DNA of 64,000 bases, taken from the NCBI GenBank assembly GCA_021018815.1, contig JAITYX010000049.1:2480001-2544000 (forward strand), written 5' to 3'. Shown in pieces: positions 48,980-62,288 of the stretch; the first letter of the stretch is position 1; every line of letters starts with the position of its first letter. This DNA comes from Talinum fruticosum. Its lineage: Eukaryota; Streptophyta; Magnoliopsida; Caryophyllales; Talinaceae. A program made the translations under genes and the position numbers. The notes under the pieces are model-generated. The model did not search any database. It saw only the letters and a program-made list of their open reading frames with translations, and was not told the DNA's origin.

Positions 48980-51900
48980 ATTTGTTAGTCATGGCACTCG
49001 TGAGAGGTTGTTTTTGATCTAGAAAGGCTGAGCAACACAAATTTTTCCTTTTGACTGTAAGGATACATGCAATTACGAATGACCTCAAGCTCCACAATAC
49101 TATTATACTACTCCACACTACTATTATACTCGCTGAATACTCATACATACGGAACATCAAAACACCGGAAATCATCCTCACCGACGAAAGCAGTATAGTT
49201 CTGCAAGAATGAGGGGTATTGGATTCGTTGAACATGCAATAAAAACTAAGAAAACATACCTTTGAATCCTCCAAATAAAACAGAAAATCATCTATCCACA
49301 TATATTCGGACACAACCGCTCGCCTGACCTCATCGTCCCGTGGATGCGGGACAGGAACAAGCTGCATTTAACAGTCACAAAACAATAAGTAACTACCGAC
49401 TTGTTCAAACCAATTAACCCATCCCATCAATTATGAAGAAATACTCGGCTTTCTCTTCTCCTCCTCTCTTATGGATCGAATCATGGACTCGGCATCGTAG
49501 TAGGACTGGCTACCGAACTTTAACCCAACTACATAACCTAGGGAATTGGTGCCCATCTTGCTTGCTATATCATGTGGTATGCTCATAAAACGACATCTCG
49601 CACATTAAAATGAACTAGTTTCACACGAGTATAATACTTCTCATACATTGAATAAACGCCACCACCAAAACACCACTACTTATTAAGTAAGACACGACAC
49701 AAAACCCACCAAGATTTATCGGCGAGAGATTAGATGTACATAGCTTCCTCCGGGTATCTTCCATGTTCTCCATCACATCCCTTCAAATAACTTCAGCCCA
49801 AGCATAGCGCCCCAAACTCTCATGATCATATGCCGGTTCGCACCATTGGGAGAACAAGGGAAAAAACCTCACCGAGGACTACCCAAGCAGTACAACTAGC
49901 CACAACCCCATTTCTTGGTGCGTTATGTGCTCATTTACCAAGCCGACCATGAATTTCACATACTTCGCAAATATTGCTTCTTCCCCAAGCCACGTTGCAA
50001 CATATAGTCCACCCATTCCTTCTCCCACTCTCCCATGCGACTCATCAACAATGTGCCAACCTCTGCCGACACTAGTGCACCATTCAAATCGACCTTTAAC
50101 CCCGTACTCGAGAGCCCGGTTAGCAACATCACATCAAAGATGATGAAAGGAATCCTCCTCCCTCCTATTTGGAACGCCTTCGACCAAGGAATCCATCGCT
50201 TGATCGGGGTAAGCGTCAAGTGTCTATCGGTCTCGACCAGTCCATAATCAAGGATGGGTGAAAATGTTGTCCCCTTCGACAGCTTCCTATGGAAGTCATC
50301 CGGACTCTGTTCAATGTATCTAACTTCCCTAACATGCTCTTGGATTGGAGGATAACATCCACATCATCCAAACATGAAGGTTTGCTCGAGGAGAGACTAA
50401 GTCACCCTAGAGGGGGTAAATAGGGTGATGGAAGATTTTTCTGAAAAATCAAATTCTTTTGAACAAAGAACAGCATGTAAGCCGATTCCGAGTCTATATT
50501 GGGGTCGAAAAGTATGAACTCGGAATTTCAAGAAAGAGTAAAGAAGCAGATTAAACCGAAACTTTGAATCTGTCCGAGTCTAGAATTTACTCGGAAAGTG
50601 AAGACACGTAAAGTATGTGGAAACCCTCCCGGGGCGTAAAACCACTGGACCGTGCTAGTCTAAGCATGAAGTCAAATCCACTATTTTGAGTCCACAAAAT
50701 ACAGTAGACTCACTCGAACTCGAGTTGCTCCCTTAGACAACTCTTTACAAGTTTTTCCTAAACTCGTAAATTCCCTTATCTCGATCTAGTACTTCCTAGC
50801 TGAGATAAACCTTACAGCTAGGGACAACTGAGCTGAATTAACCCTTACTGACTCGGTCAAGGGACCTTACTTAGGGAGTAAGAAGAGAGCTTGTAACTAA
50901 GTATAAGACCTTACAACTCAAAATATAATGAATTACAGAGTGAGAGTTGTAAGTAGAAGATCGAGAATGAATACAATGACTTTTGATTAAGTATGTGTAT
51001 TAATAATAGATTCGACAATTTTTCAAGTCTTGAGAATTGGCTTCTATATATAGATGACCAGGCAAGCATAGCCGTTATCTCCATCTTCCGACTTGAAGTT
51101 CTTTGTGATCGTTGTCAAGGATCTTCCGAGTCACTCGTAAAGTATCCGTTGAGATATGAACGTTGGGCAACAGCTTCTTGACTCTTTTAGAAGTCCCAAA
51201 ACCATTGGTGGTGTCTTGAAAGATAAGGTAGAAACCACCGTTTAGCTTGGTCTTGTAGATTTCCAGCTTTGGAAATGCAGCAGCCCCGACACGCTCTTCC
51301 GGGGCTAGGTCGGAGGTGGAAAAAGCCTTGTCTCGCTGGTGATTTGACGTTTTGAAGCCGATTACTTTTGTATTTCAAAAAGTGTATCATCGTTTGAATA
51401 ACCTACAAAAGTAAATAAAATTGGTTCTCAAAGTATAAAATACTTTGGTCCAAGATTAGACACGGATAATAACATAATTAGGATAATTAACTAACTAATT
51501 ATCCGAGTCGTAAAAGGAATGGAATTTTCCGAGTCTAATATCCATGAAACTCAAAATTCCATCTCGAGTTAGTCTAGGTGAGAATCAAGTTAAATAAAAG
51601 AATATCGAGTGGACAAACTTGATGTAGACTAAGCATGGTTCGGACTAGAAGCATTGACTATAACGTGAATAAAACCCGTAACATGAAGTCGACACTGAGT
51701 GCGGTTATGCAAATACTAGTCATTTGAACATGCGATAATTCTAAGTGATGAGAGACTCAAAACTGAGTGTGCAAAAGTGAGTATAGATATGCTTTCCGAG
51801 TTAGACAGAGTCATGCATAAATACATCAAATAATTGCTATATCACTTAGAGGAAATACTATATCACTCGTAAAAGTTTCTAAGGTATAGAGAATGACTTG

Positions 51901-52450
51901 GAATCAAAACTCTATAAGTGAGAAAGTCTTATACCCGATTCCCTTTATAGAACTCGAAATGTGCGAGTCAAGTCCGAGTCTTCAAAACATATACTAGTAC
52001 GTACCCCCCATCCAAATGTAGTTGCTATCCTCTTCCCATACCTCCTGTCCATGTCTCGTGGCTTCTCCCATATCGTGCTCATCCGATGTCCCCTCTCGAG
52101 GTTGACATCATAAACTCGAGACATCATCTTCGCTTTCACATGTGTCTGTTTGCTCACGAACCGTGTCGAACCCTCAAATGATAACAGACTTCACCACTTC
52201 CTCATCCATGTCACGTTCTTCTTCCATACCCTCACCGCTCGGCCTTCTGGCTATCACAAAAGTCCTTTGCCTTTTCTCTCTCGCTAGATGTGTCCCCATG
52301 GTTAGTCACATTTCGTACATTCCGCTTCGCCCGGTACGAGGTTCGGTCACATGGATCGGGTCAATCCGCGTCATCGCCTTCCCACTGGCCTCATCGTTGC
52401 CCGTTGCTCGTTGCTTTGTTGCCGCCTTCCCCGCTTCTAGTTTCCACTTT
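48980..52450 (-). pseudogene. Transposon-associated plant mobile-domain-like protein, split by a solo LTR
   Basis: On minus, blocks run from about 52,450 down: a charged N-terminal part; SRVYDVNLERGHRMSTIWEK (about 52,110); after the LTR, REVRYIEQSPDDFHRKL, PIKRWIPWSKAF and IPFIIFDVMLLTGLSSTG (about 50,220-50,090); then SLGRYAWAEVI, FYEHTT and a C-terminal part near 49,300. The FDVMLLTGL and GRYAWAE text resembles repeated plant proteins with plant-mobile or DUF1985-like domains carried by Ulp1-type MULEs. No Ulp1 protease catalytic motif was seen. Many stops are present. The family name is tentative. Confidence 0.45.
50375..51984 (-). mobile_element. Copia solo LTR (same family as 23357-24913), minus orientation
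   Basis: On plus it starts TGAAGGTTTGCTCG and ends CCGAGTCTTCA, the reverse complement of the copia LTR ends. It is flanked on both sides by AAACA (50370-50374 and 51985-51989), a perfect 5-bp target duplication. At 1.61 kb it includes the CACCCTAGAGGGGGT and AGCTAGGGACAA blocks in reverse. No internal region is attached. Confidence 0.93.
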
Positions 52451-52563
52451 TACCAATCATTTTTTCAACCTACAGTTCAACACAACAAACACATCAATAT
52501 TTAATTCAACATACGCATACTCAAAATTAGAATAGTGAATGAAAGCCCTCAAAAACATCATCT

Positions 52564-53135
52564 AACCACCAAAGTTAAACTCATTTCAATATGTAATACT
52601 AAATTAGCAACTACCCAATCCTCGGGATATCAACAACCATTGTTCATGATAACAATCCAAACTAATCCTAATAATGCATTTTCACACTCGATGTTGTAGA
52701 GCTACAACTGTTCATTTAACATGCCACAATGCTACAATAGTTCATTTAACATGCCATAATAACCACCAAAGTTAAACTCAATTCAATATGTAATAGCAAA
52801 TCAGCAACTACTCAATCCTGGGATATCAACAACTATTATTCATGATCATAATCCAAACTAATCCTAATAATGCATTTTCACTAATGTTGTAGAGCTACAA
52901 TAGTTCATTTAACATGCCATAATAACCACCAAAGTTTAAATCATTTGACTATGTAATACCAAATTAACAACTATTCAATCCTTGGATGTCAACAACCATT
53001 ATTCATGATAACTATCTAAACCAATCCTAATAATGCACTCATTTGAATATGTAATACCAAATCCGCAACTACTCAACCCTTGGATGTCAACAACCATTAT
53101 TCATGATAACAATCCAAACCAATCCTTAGATGTTA
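52564..53135. repeat. Tandem repeat array, ~160-200 bp units
   Basis: AACCACCAAAGTTAAACTCA recurs at 52564, 52761 and 52924. Each is followed by CAATATGTAATA-type text, AGCAACTACTCAATCC, GGATATCAACAACCATT and CAATCCAAACTAATCCTAAT. A shortened fourth unit starts near 53,034. Unit length varies through internal duplication of the TTCATTTAACATGCCA block. Confidence 0.8.
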
Positions 53136-53975
53136 ATGACAATGCAATAACATGTATAATATTGATATCTCGTGGCCATATCTTGTCGAGATTTGATGTT
53201 GTTTTCTAGCTAATGACTTAACTACAAACTTCTTTCGGTGACAATGACTATAACACATACTAAATAAAAGATCATTCAAAGCTTACTACATCCTGTCACA
53301 ATAATTTCCAAACTCATACGGAAGCAACTAAGTGCCTAAGCTCAATTTCCCCATATATAGGGAAACTATACACATTGCTGCAAGCTTTCAATCTATAACA
53401 CTTCTATGCTACCTACCATAACCCTCCCGTTAGTGTCGAACTTTGCATTATGGTTTTTTAATAAGAAATATCAACTTAAGGTAAGTATTCCTCGCTTACA
53501 GCTTAAATCCTCATAACCGGGATAATGTAAAGATCATCTCTGCAAGTATCGGAAGAATTCTAACAACAAAGACTACCATACATGCCATAAGTACGCGATT
53601 TGATCAGCCTCTATATTATATACCATCATTCTAAGAATAATGTAAATATTCTTATCCTTCATTCGCCATGTAATTTAACTCACATAGAATAAAGGGGAAT
53701 TTACAATATGGCTTGGAAAATGCCAATAAATGGTTTCCCTCTTCCAATGGATACAAGACAAGCACAACTAGGATAACCCTTCTATAAATAAAAGGAGCAT
53801 TACCGATCACACCTATAGAAAAGCATGATTGGTAGTCATACAAAATACTCCACCAAACACATTATATAAGTCATACGTAGAAAGAGCTATGTTTACGATC
53901 TCGCTGCTCATCTTTGTTAAATTGGTTGTCTAAGTGTCTGTGTTTGACCCACTCTGGGCCTGTAATTTTTATGAG
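53136..53975. other. AT-rich flank, no gene seen
   Basis: Sequence between the tandem array and the Ogre/Tat-like LTR. Only short frames without motifs. Confidence 0.5.
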
Positions 53976-55979
53976 TGTAGACACCAAAAAAGTGTCGTCC
54001 TTTTCTCTATTTTTTATTTGTTGTCACGATGATGAGATCTCTAGTCTTGTTTGTAGATTTGGATCATGGTCGGGATTTGATTGGTGCAACAAAAGCTAGT
54101 AAACCAAACCACAAAGAACCCTCAAGCAACACATAAATAGCCTTTTGCCTTGGGTCTATCCAAAAATCCTTTTTACTTTCGGACAATCCAAAACCAGAGC
54201 CAAGCCTTCAAAGACAATAGAGTCTAGTGCCACGTACCAGAAATTCCAAGCTCAAAATTCTGCGTTTCACTTCGATCCAACCAAACAACACATCAAAGTG
54301 TTGCATTTTGGCTCCAAAACAGTCCACCCGAGACTAAGAGCATGGATCCCGCACCAAAAATGAAACCCGCCAAAAATAGAAACCCGCAAAAATGGAAACC
54401 CGCCAAAAATGAAAACTTCCCATTTTTCGAAAGGGGTTATGGCTGGCACCGCCCTTTTAGAAATCTTAAGTGGAATGCTACATTTTGCCCAGGAGACTCC
54501 CTTGGAAGCACGCTAAGGCACAAAACCCTAGGCAACACCCTAGGTGGCCGGCGTCGTGAATTGAATCTTATCCTGGTTCTATCCTTTGCTTTATCTCGGT
54601 ATTATCACTTTGATCTTGGCCTGGTTTTTGCTGCTGCCTTTGGATGGCTGGACGAGCATAAACCCTAGGTCATTCCTTGACCTAACATCTCCCTATAAAT
54701 AGATAGCCTTGGCTCTCATTCTTCAAATGGCTCAACCTTCAATGTTACTCTGCTGAAATTCGGCTAAGAGCCGCTGGATACTCCATTCCGTATTCCGATC
54801 TCTTGCTCCCTTTTCAACCTTTTCCCATTCTACTCTCCAATCTCACAACATCTAAACCCATAAACTACATCTGTCACATATCTCGCCTACCTATCTCCAC
54901 AAAAACTCATAAAAATCCTCTTCAATTCACCATTGTCGCATCAAGAGATCCGGATCCAAGATCCGGATCGGCAAGTGGGACAACCCGAGGGCACAAATCT
55001 AGTTTTCACAATGGTTTATTTTATTTTATGCTTTCTTTATTACTTTTTGTATTGTGGACAAATGATTTATTGCTTTTAATTCCTCCCCGCCCGATGTAAT
55101 ATTTTAAATTTCCCGCTTTCTTTTCCTTTTTCGCTTTTCTTTCGCTTTAGCCTTTTGTTTTTGCCTTTATCGCTTTCCTTAATTATGTTTTGGTTGCTTT
55201 AATTCTTTATCGCATGTTGTTGCTTGCTTGCTTGTTTTACATTATTTTAATTAACTACTCAAACTAGTAATGGCCGTCTTCGTAAGGACGGAAGGGAAGG
55301 GTTTATCCTTACGTTTCGTACCCTCGCCCCGAATCCGATTCTCGGTTCAAAGACCAATGGAGGCATTTTTAGCCTCTTTTAGTCTTAGTTTTTCCATACT
55401 AAGATTGGAAGAGCAAATTTTTATTTTGTTTTTGTTAGTTTTTCTTTCCTAAAAACTTATTGGCGACTCCTTTTTCGATTTACTTATATTAATATGCTTC
55501 CCGACTATTTCTAATTGAACAATAAGAAAATATAGGTTTTGGACTGCTAGCCGTGCCGGAGGCCGAGGCCGATCTCGTCGACATGGCCTCTAGCCGACGC
55601 TAGCCACCACTAGGTGCGAGCTACCGCCTGCACCGTGTGGACGATAGGCGGGCTCGAGTCCAAACAGGTATTTTCCCACCGGTTTGGCCCTATAACCTCA
55701 TGGCAGAATCGAAATCCTAATTTTTATTTTTTGGTTAAGAAATAATATCCGAGGACTTCTTAAAATAATTACTAAAATAAAAAGGTTAATAAAACCGCCA
55801 TTCAACTTTGCTTAGTTTGCTTTCAATCAGATTTAATAAAATTCGGAAATCTTAATAAAAGGTTCATGTCCATATTTCCAAAATCGACTTTCTAAAACCA
55901 TCTTCAAAACCAATCTTTAAAAAATAGACGCGACACAAGTGGGAAAGCTCGGCGAGCCCCGGTCGCCGTGGTTCCTAAA
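53976..55979 (+). repeat. Left LTR of a second Ogre/Tat-like gypsy element
   Basis: It begins TGTAGACACCAAAAAAG and ends GGTTCCTAAA, 2.0 kb. It aligns with the solo LTR at 21090-29858. It carries a CCCTATAAATAG box at 54691 and is followed one base later by a primer-binding site, so it is the left LTR of an element reading rightward. Its partner LTR is not in the window. Confidence 0.85.
54691..54704 (+). promoter_or_regulatory. TATA box of the second Ogre/Tat-like LTR
   Basis: CCCTATAAATAGAT at the position equivalent to 21853-21866 in the other copy. Confidence 0.7.
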
Positions 55980-55980
55980 G

Positions 55981-55999
55981 TGGCAACTCCACTCGGGGA
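55981..55999 (+). other. Primer-binding site of the Ogre/Tat-like element
   Basis: TGGCAACTCCACTCGGGGA starts with TGG right after the LTR, as expected for pairing with a tRNA 3' end. A tRNA-Arg-type primer is usual for this lineage, but the exact tRNA was not checked. Confidence 0.65.
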
Positions 56000-58077
56000 T
56001 AAATCATTTATTAAGAGGGCGAAACTTAAAAATTTAAGTAGTGAGTTTTAATGATGTGCTTGCATTAGACATCCTCGCATTTAGCAGCCTTTGAACTAGT
56101 TTAAATATTGTTTTAGAGCCCTACGAAAACTTTATTATACCCCTTTTTACCATTTCTAGATAGAGGCTCCCACTAGTTCCTTTAGGTGGGCCCAACTAGG
56201 CTTGATTGCACGAGGAAACGGTACCTCCTCCCTCGTAGCACGCACTCTTGGGCTAAACCTTTTGGTTCACCGAGAGGCACCGAGAATTCTGGTTTGTATC
56301 CTTATCCGTGCAACCTATGGGGGACCAAAATTTTGGATTATGTGTCATCATGTATCCAAACTCTTGAACTCTTTGACTATTAGGTGATCCCTTGACTTTA
56401 TTTACATGCTTGAGTGAGTGTGTTTGTTTTAGATTTAATCTTCCGCTTGTGAGCCTTTAGGAATAGGTGAGGAACGCTGAATAATCCTTGCATGGGTGAA
56501 AAAATAAAAATAAAAATAAAACTCTTTAAGTCGGTCCAATTATATGCATTTTAGCCAAAAAGTCCAAAATTACATTCCCCTTTTAGGTCTGTCCATTCAT
56601 TCCATATTTGCATTTAGCTAAATTCAAAATCATCTCAAAACAGGTGAGCCTATATTTGCATTGCTCTTTTTGCATTTAGGCAAAGTCAAAGTCATCTAAA
56701 AATAGGTGAGTCTATATTTGTAATTCCTTTTTACATTTAGCCAAAGTCAAAATCATCTCAAAATAGGTGAGTTTATATTTGCATTTAGCCAAAGACAAAG
56801 TCAGCTCAAAATAGGTGAGTCCATATTTGCATTTCCTTTTTCGCATTTAGTCAAAGTCAAAATCATCTCAAAATAGGTGAGTCCATATTTACATTCCTCT
56901 TTTTGCATTTAGCCAAAGTCAAAGTCATCTCAAAATAGGTGAGTCCATCCATTTTTGTATTAGCCAAATTCAAATTTCATCTCAAATTAGGTGAGTTTGT
57001 TATTTTCATTTTTCATATTTCATTTACCCAAATTAAATTCATCGCTAATTAGGAAAGTCTTTCATTTGAATTAGCCAAACAAAAATTCATCTCGGATTAG
57101 GTGACTCTACTTTTCATTTTCATTTCTCATTTAGCCAAAACAAATTCATCTTCCATTAGGAATGATCATCTATGCATTTTAGTTATGCACTAGCCAAATC
57201 ATAGAATCATCCTATATTAAGTCATGCACGTTGTTGCATTCTATTCCATTTGTTCTGCATTCTTTATGTGCATCCAAATAAAAGAGCATATCATTTTTTC
57301 CTCCTAGGATCAGTCTTCCTTGGGTCAAGCACTTAAGCCTTATCTCCCTAGAAGATCATCCAATAAGCCCATCATTCATCAATGATGCTAATAAAGTTTG
57401 CATTTTTCTCTTTTCCTTATCCATTGTATTTCCTTTTCCTGTCTACGAAAAAAAGCAACCCAAATCATTTCCTTTTGAACTATGAAGGCTTAATTTCCCA
57501 TTATAGCGGATACGTAGGAGTAGAAACCCATCGAGAGGAGCAGAAATCAATCAAAAATCATGCCGATCGATCTAACATCCAATCTGTTAGTAGCACGGTC
57601 CATCAACAGACATTACATTGCAGTTCAAGCGACCTACCCTTCTTTAGGCTTTACTTTAGGGAGTGGGGGCTAAGGTGTAGTTTTTATCTTTGTCCTTTTT
57701 TAACTTTTTTGCATCATCTTGATAAAAGAATGCATTTATTTTTAGAATAGAGTCTTGCGTTCATCTCCTTTGCAAGAATCAAACTCCTAAAAACACAAAA
57801 ATTAAATAACAAAGCACCCTACAAGGAATTATTCAAACAAGCAACATCAAGCAACAAGCATCAAGTCAGCATCAAGGAGGTCATCGACACCGCCACCTTT
57901 AAAGAGGATCTTCCATGCCATCAATTAAGTAAAGCTAGTCTTTAATGTTCAAGAAGGGCTAGACACAAGCACCCAAGAAGAACTTTGGGGGCTCAAGATC
58001 GAAAGAGTTATACAACCACAACAACTCTAAGAATACTCAGGGAAAGACACAAATCGTCTACCTTATAAAGGAGCTAT
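56000..58077 (+). mobile_element. 5' leader/internal start of the Ogre/Tat-like element, cut by a CACTA element
   Basis: Untranslated-looking leader with a GTGGGCCCAACTAGGCTTG block near 56,190, a tandem array (56,540-57,230) and T/C-rich text, then an AAGCATCAAG-type region (57,840-58,070). No gag or pol domain is reached before the CACTA insertion. Confidence 0.55.
56540..57230. repeat. Tandem array of ~50-65 bp units in the leader
   Basis: About ten units of the form GCATTTAGCCAAAGTCAAAG, then TCATCTCAAAATAGGTGAGT. They are most regular between 56,640 and 56,960 and decay to the right (AAATTAGGTGAG, GGATTAGGTGACT, CATTAGGAATG). Confidence 0.9.
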
Positions 58078-58094
58078 CACTACTAGAAAACCGA

Positions 58095-58380
58095 CGAATA
58101 GCGACGGAAAAATATAAAATAGTGACGGAATTTTCAAATTAGCGACTGAAACACATCCGTCGCTATTTACCGGTCAATAAAACTTAGCGACGAATTTTCG
58201 AATCCGTCGCTAATTAGCTATGGAATAGCGACGGGACAACATTCCATAGCTGCTCCGAGTCAGCGACGGAAATGTCGGCGATGGAATATTCGAAATGCCG
58301 TCATCGACTTCCGTCGCCGATGTCGAGAATTCCATCGTTGTTCGTCATCTGGTCCGTCACTAGTCCGTCGCTGGTGTGTC
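58095..58380. repeat. CACTA subterminal repeats
   Basis: At least a dozen copies or near-copies of the AGCGACGG / CCGTCGCT octamer in both orientations within about 290 bp, next to the terminus. In the family these are binding sites for the element's own DNA-binding protein. Confidence 0.85.
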
Positions 58381-59130
58381 GTTGTTTGGCCGAATTCGAC
58401 AGTATTTTTCCTATTTTTTTTAGCAACCTAGTACAAAAAATGTGAATGGATATACAAATCAACCATTCACATATGTCATAATTACATTTGATATTTACAT
58501 ATGCCATAACATACACTATACACAAGGTGTTCCTCCAAGTTGGATATAAAAATCTACCATACATTTCACAATCATAAACAATCTAAACACATTTAGAACC
58601 ACTTCATAAGTTCACAAAAATAACCACACAAAAGTTCAAAAAACAACCATAAACATATAATCCAAAAGTTCCCAAAATATTCACCAATAAACACAAGTTC
58701 TAATCATAATGAATTCAGGGTCCTCACTCTTCCTCTTCCTCTTCCTCTTTTCCTTGTACTGCTCTTGGGTGAGATCCGGATGCTTGCTAAGATTTCCTTA
58801 ATTCAGTGAAGTGTGCTATTAGCCCAGTGAAACTCTCTGTAACGCCCCCAAAACCCATAATCACCGGTTTAGTCGTAATAACCGACTAACTAGTAATTAG
58901 CGCAGTGGAAAAATTAAAAGCGTTACCGCCGCTCTTTAACAAGAGCAAGGAAACTACCTAATTAACATACAAACATAACTTATTAGGTTGAGGTTCATAA
59001 TACGTAGGACGCCCAACTTATAACAACATAACGAGCAAAAAGTTATCGAGCACCATCATGACTATAACTTATTAACCAAAGCATACACGACTCCCACACA
59101 TCACGTTTTTACTATCAATGTGATCGTCTA

Positions 59131-60713
59131 TGAAAGTTTGCTCGGGGAGAGTCCGAGTCACCCTAGAGGGGGTGAATAGGGTGATAGAAGTTTTTCGTGG
59201 AAACGTTCGCTCTTTTGATAACTAAGAGACAGAGACAGGTTCCGAGTCAAACAACGAGGTTAGAAAAGCTTGGACTCGTAAATGCTATCAGGAACAAACA
59301 CGCAAGTTAAGCGAGAGTAAAATGACTGTCCGAGTCTAGAATGAACTCGGAAAGATAACACTTAGAAATTACGTGGAAACCCTCCTGGGCGGAAAACCGG
59401 GGACCGTGTCAATCCGGACACGAAGTCAAATCCACTATTTTGAGTCCACAAAATACCGTGAATTGACCGAACCCGAGTTGCTCCCTTAGACAACTCTATA
59501 CAGGTTTTCCTAGACTCGAAATTCCCTTATCCGATCTAGTACTTCCTAGCTGAGATAACCCTTACAGCTAGGGACAACTAAGCTGAGTTAACCCTTACAG
59601 CTTAGTCAAGGGACCTTACAAAGAATGTAAGAAAGAGTTTGTAATCGAGTACAAGACCTTACAACTCGGAAAGTAATGAATTACAGAGTGGGAGTTGTAA
59701 GTAGAAGATTGAAAGTAAATACAATGACTTTGAGCAAGTATGTGTATTAACAATATGTTCGGCAATCTTCAAGTCATGTGAGGTGGCTTCTATTTATAGA
59801 TAACCAGGCAGAGTAGCCGTTGTCTTCATCTCGCTGACCGAGAGTCCTCTCGTGACCGTTGATAGAAGCTTTACGAGTCACTCGAAAGTATCCGTTGTAA
59901 TGTGAACGTTGGACAATGGTTTAACTCTCTTGGAAGTCCCAAAACCATTGGCGGTGTCTTGAAAGATAAGGTGGAAACCACCATTAAGCTTGGCTTTCCA
60001 GTTTTCCAGATTTGGAAACAGACGACCTCGACACAATCTACTGGGACTGGAGCGAGAGAAGGTGAAAAGCCATGTCTCGCTGGTGATTTGACGTTACGAA
60101 GTCGGTTACTTTTGTAGTTTGAAAAGTGTATCCTCGATTGAATAACCTACAAAAGTAAATCAATTTTGGTTCTCAAAGTATAAAATACTTTGGTCCAAGA
60201 TTAGACACGAGATAATAAAATAATTACGATAATTAAACAACCGATTATCCGAGTCGAAATGAAATGGAATTTTCCGAGTCCAATATCTATGTAACTCAAA
60301 ATTCCATCGGAGCTAGTCCGAGCAAAGAATCAAGTTAAGTAAAGAACATCGAGTGAGATAACTTGATATAGACTAAGCAATAATCATACTAAAAGTGCTG
60401 ACTATAACATAATAGAACTTATAACCGTAAGTCGGATTCCGAGTGAGAAAAGACGAAATACTAGTCTTTTCAATATGCGATAAATCCGAGTGATGCTCGG
60501 ACTTAGAACAAAGAACCAGTTTTCGAGTCACTTACGGATAAACAAGAAATATAAGAAGTAAGAGCTGTATCACTTAGAGAAGATACCATTTTACTCAAAG
60601 AAGTTTATGAGATACGGAGAATGCCTTGGAATCAAAATTCTATAAGTATGAGATGGTTATAGCTGATTCATTTAATGCAACTAAAAATGCGTTGAGAAGT
60701 GTCCGAGTCTTCG
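59131..60713 (-). mobile_element. Copia solo LTR nested in the gypsy-type solo LTR
   Basis: On plus it starts TGAAAGTTTGCTCGG and ends CCGAGTCTTCG, the reversed ends of the copia LTR family. Flanks are GTCTA (59126-59130) and GCCTA (60714-60718), a target duplication with one mismatch. At 1.58 kb it is collinear with 50375-51984. No internal region. Confidence 0.88.
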
Positions 60714-62277
60714 GCCTAAGTCTTGATGACCAAAATGAACTCGTCTATTTTCCTCTCGCATTAGCCTTACCTAAAACAAAACAGAGAAAAACATTTCGAA
60801 ATAATGAGCTAGAGCCCAAGCACATCTATCCATGTACTGTAAATAATTTATGTGAAGATATATTGATTTGAGCGCATGCATTTCAATTCATTTATAAATC
60901 GACGGAGAAGAAGATAGTAAAATAATTATTCATTTATTATCCGAGTGGCTCCTTACGATAATTAGTTTCCCTAAATATGCGTATACCCGGACCAATCGGC
61001 AAAGTCCGGTTGGTAATGGCCAAATATATATATGATATGATATGATCATGATATAACATGATTAATATGGGGCTGGTCACATAATTACGTGACAATAATA
61101 TTTGAAATGGTTCCTTTTTGATTTAAGCAAACGATTTTGGTATTGATATAAATAGGTGGATTTTCGTAAGGTACAAGCAATAAACATACCTTAAATCATG
61201 GAAATATTCCTTCGATCCCTTTAAAGTTGCTTGACTCGGATGAACGACGTGGATGTCTTAACAAAATAAAGTGTTTCATTAATAGGTTCAATACTCTTAG
61301 AAATCAAATTTATTATCGTTATTATTGCCATCGCTATTGTTATTACTATTGTTATCACTTACATTATTTCCTTTTTTTTGTAACTTCCTATGACTAGATG
61401 AATTTATGAAGGCAAAATCACTTGGTACATTACTAAATCAGTTGGTTAAATTTTATAGGTTGAAGTTTTAAAGTAACATTCGTAACTTATACCAACCTCT
61501 CTTGACACGCAATATGATCATAAGGTTCCCTTGATCTGTTTCTCCATAAAACACCTACTGTGTTAATCGGTCCCTTCCTAAATTAAGTCTCTTACTTGCC
61601 TAATTGTTTTATCCTCCAACGTTGTTTAATTCTTCACTTGCATACCTAACCCAATTCTTATAAATCGTCTACGTTAACTTATTTTCTTGAATTCTCAACC
61701 TTATTTATTTTCTTTAATTTACTTCAATAATCCAAATCACTTCTTTCCTTCAACCTCAAAATGACTCATTTTCTTTAATCTCTCCAAAATTACTTATTGT
61801 CTTCAACTTATTAAAATCATTCAACTTACCTATTCTCCTTAATTAACAATTTTAATCCATATCCTCATAGCACAACATGCATACCTATTTTTTTCTTAGA
61901 TCCTCACATAATATTGTACTCTTTTAAAGTTTCATTTTAATTTTTTTACATGCATGCTCGTTTTAGTTAATCTCTTCCTCCAAAATTTTTCTAATAAACT
62001 AGAATCATCATGAAAACTAAATTTCCTTTGCTTTGGAAGTCCTCACTGACCGTGGGAAGGCCCTTGATGACCTTGACACAGCAGACAGGCGGCATTAGCT
62101 ATAGCATCGGTGGGCTGGCTTCATGGTGGGCGGCAGCTGGTGGCTCCGGTGACTTCGACCGGAGGAGCTGGTGATGGTGCTGGTTAGTCTGGCTGGGCAG
62201 TGGAGGGGTTGAGTGAGGGAGGTGAGTTTTGTTGGGAAGGGAAACAATGATGAGGGTGGGGTTTTGAGATGTTTGGG

Positions 62278-62288
62278 GTTTAAATAGG
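62278..62288 (-). promoter_or_regulatory. Probable TATA box of the gypsy-type LTR
   Basis: CCTATTTAAAC on minus, about 570 bp from the minus-strand start of the LTR and just before a C-rich, T-rich stretch. Confidence 0.45.

Noticed and set aside
56540..57230. CRISPR-like spacing of repeated units
   Set aside because: Units are contiguous tandem repeats without distinct spacers, in a plant retrotransposon leader.
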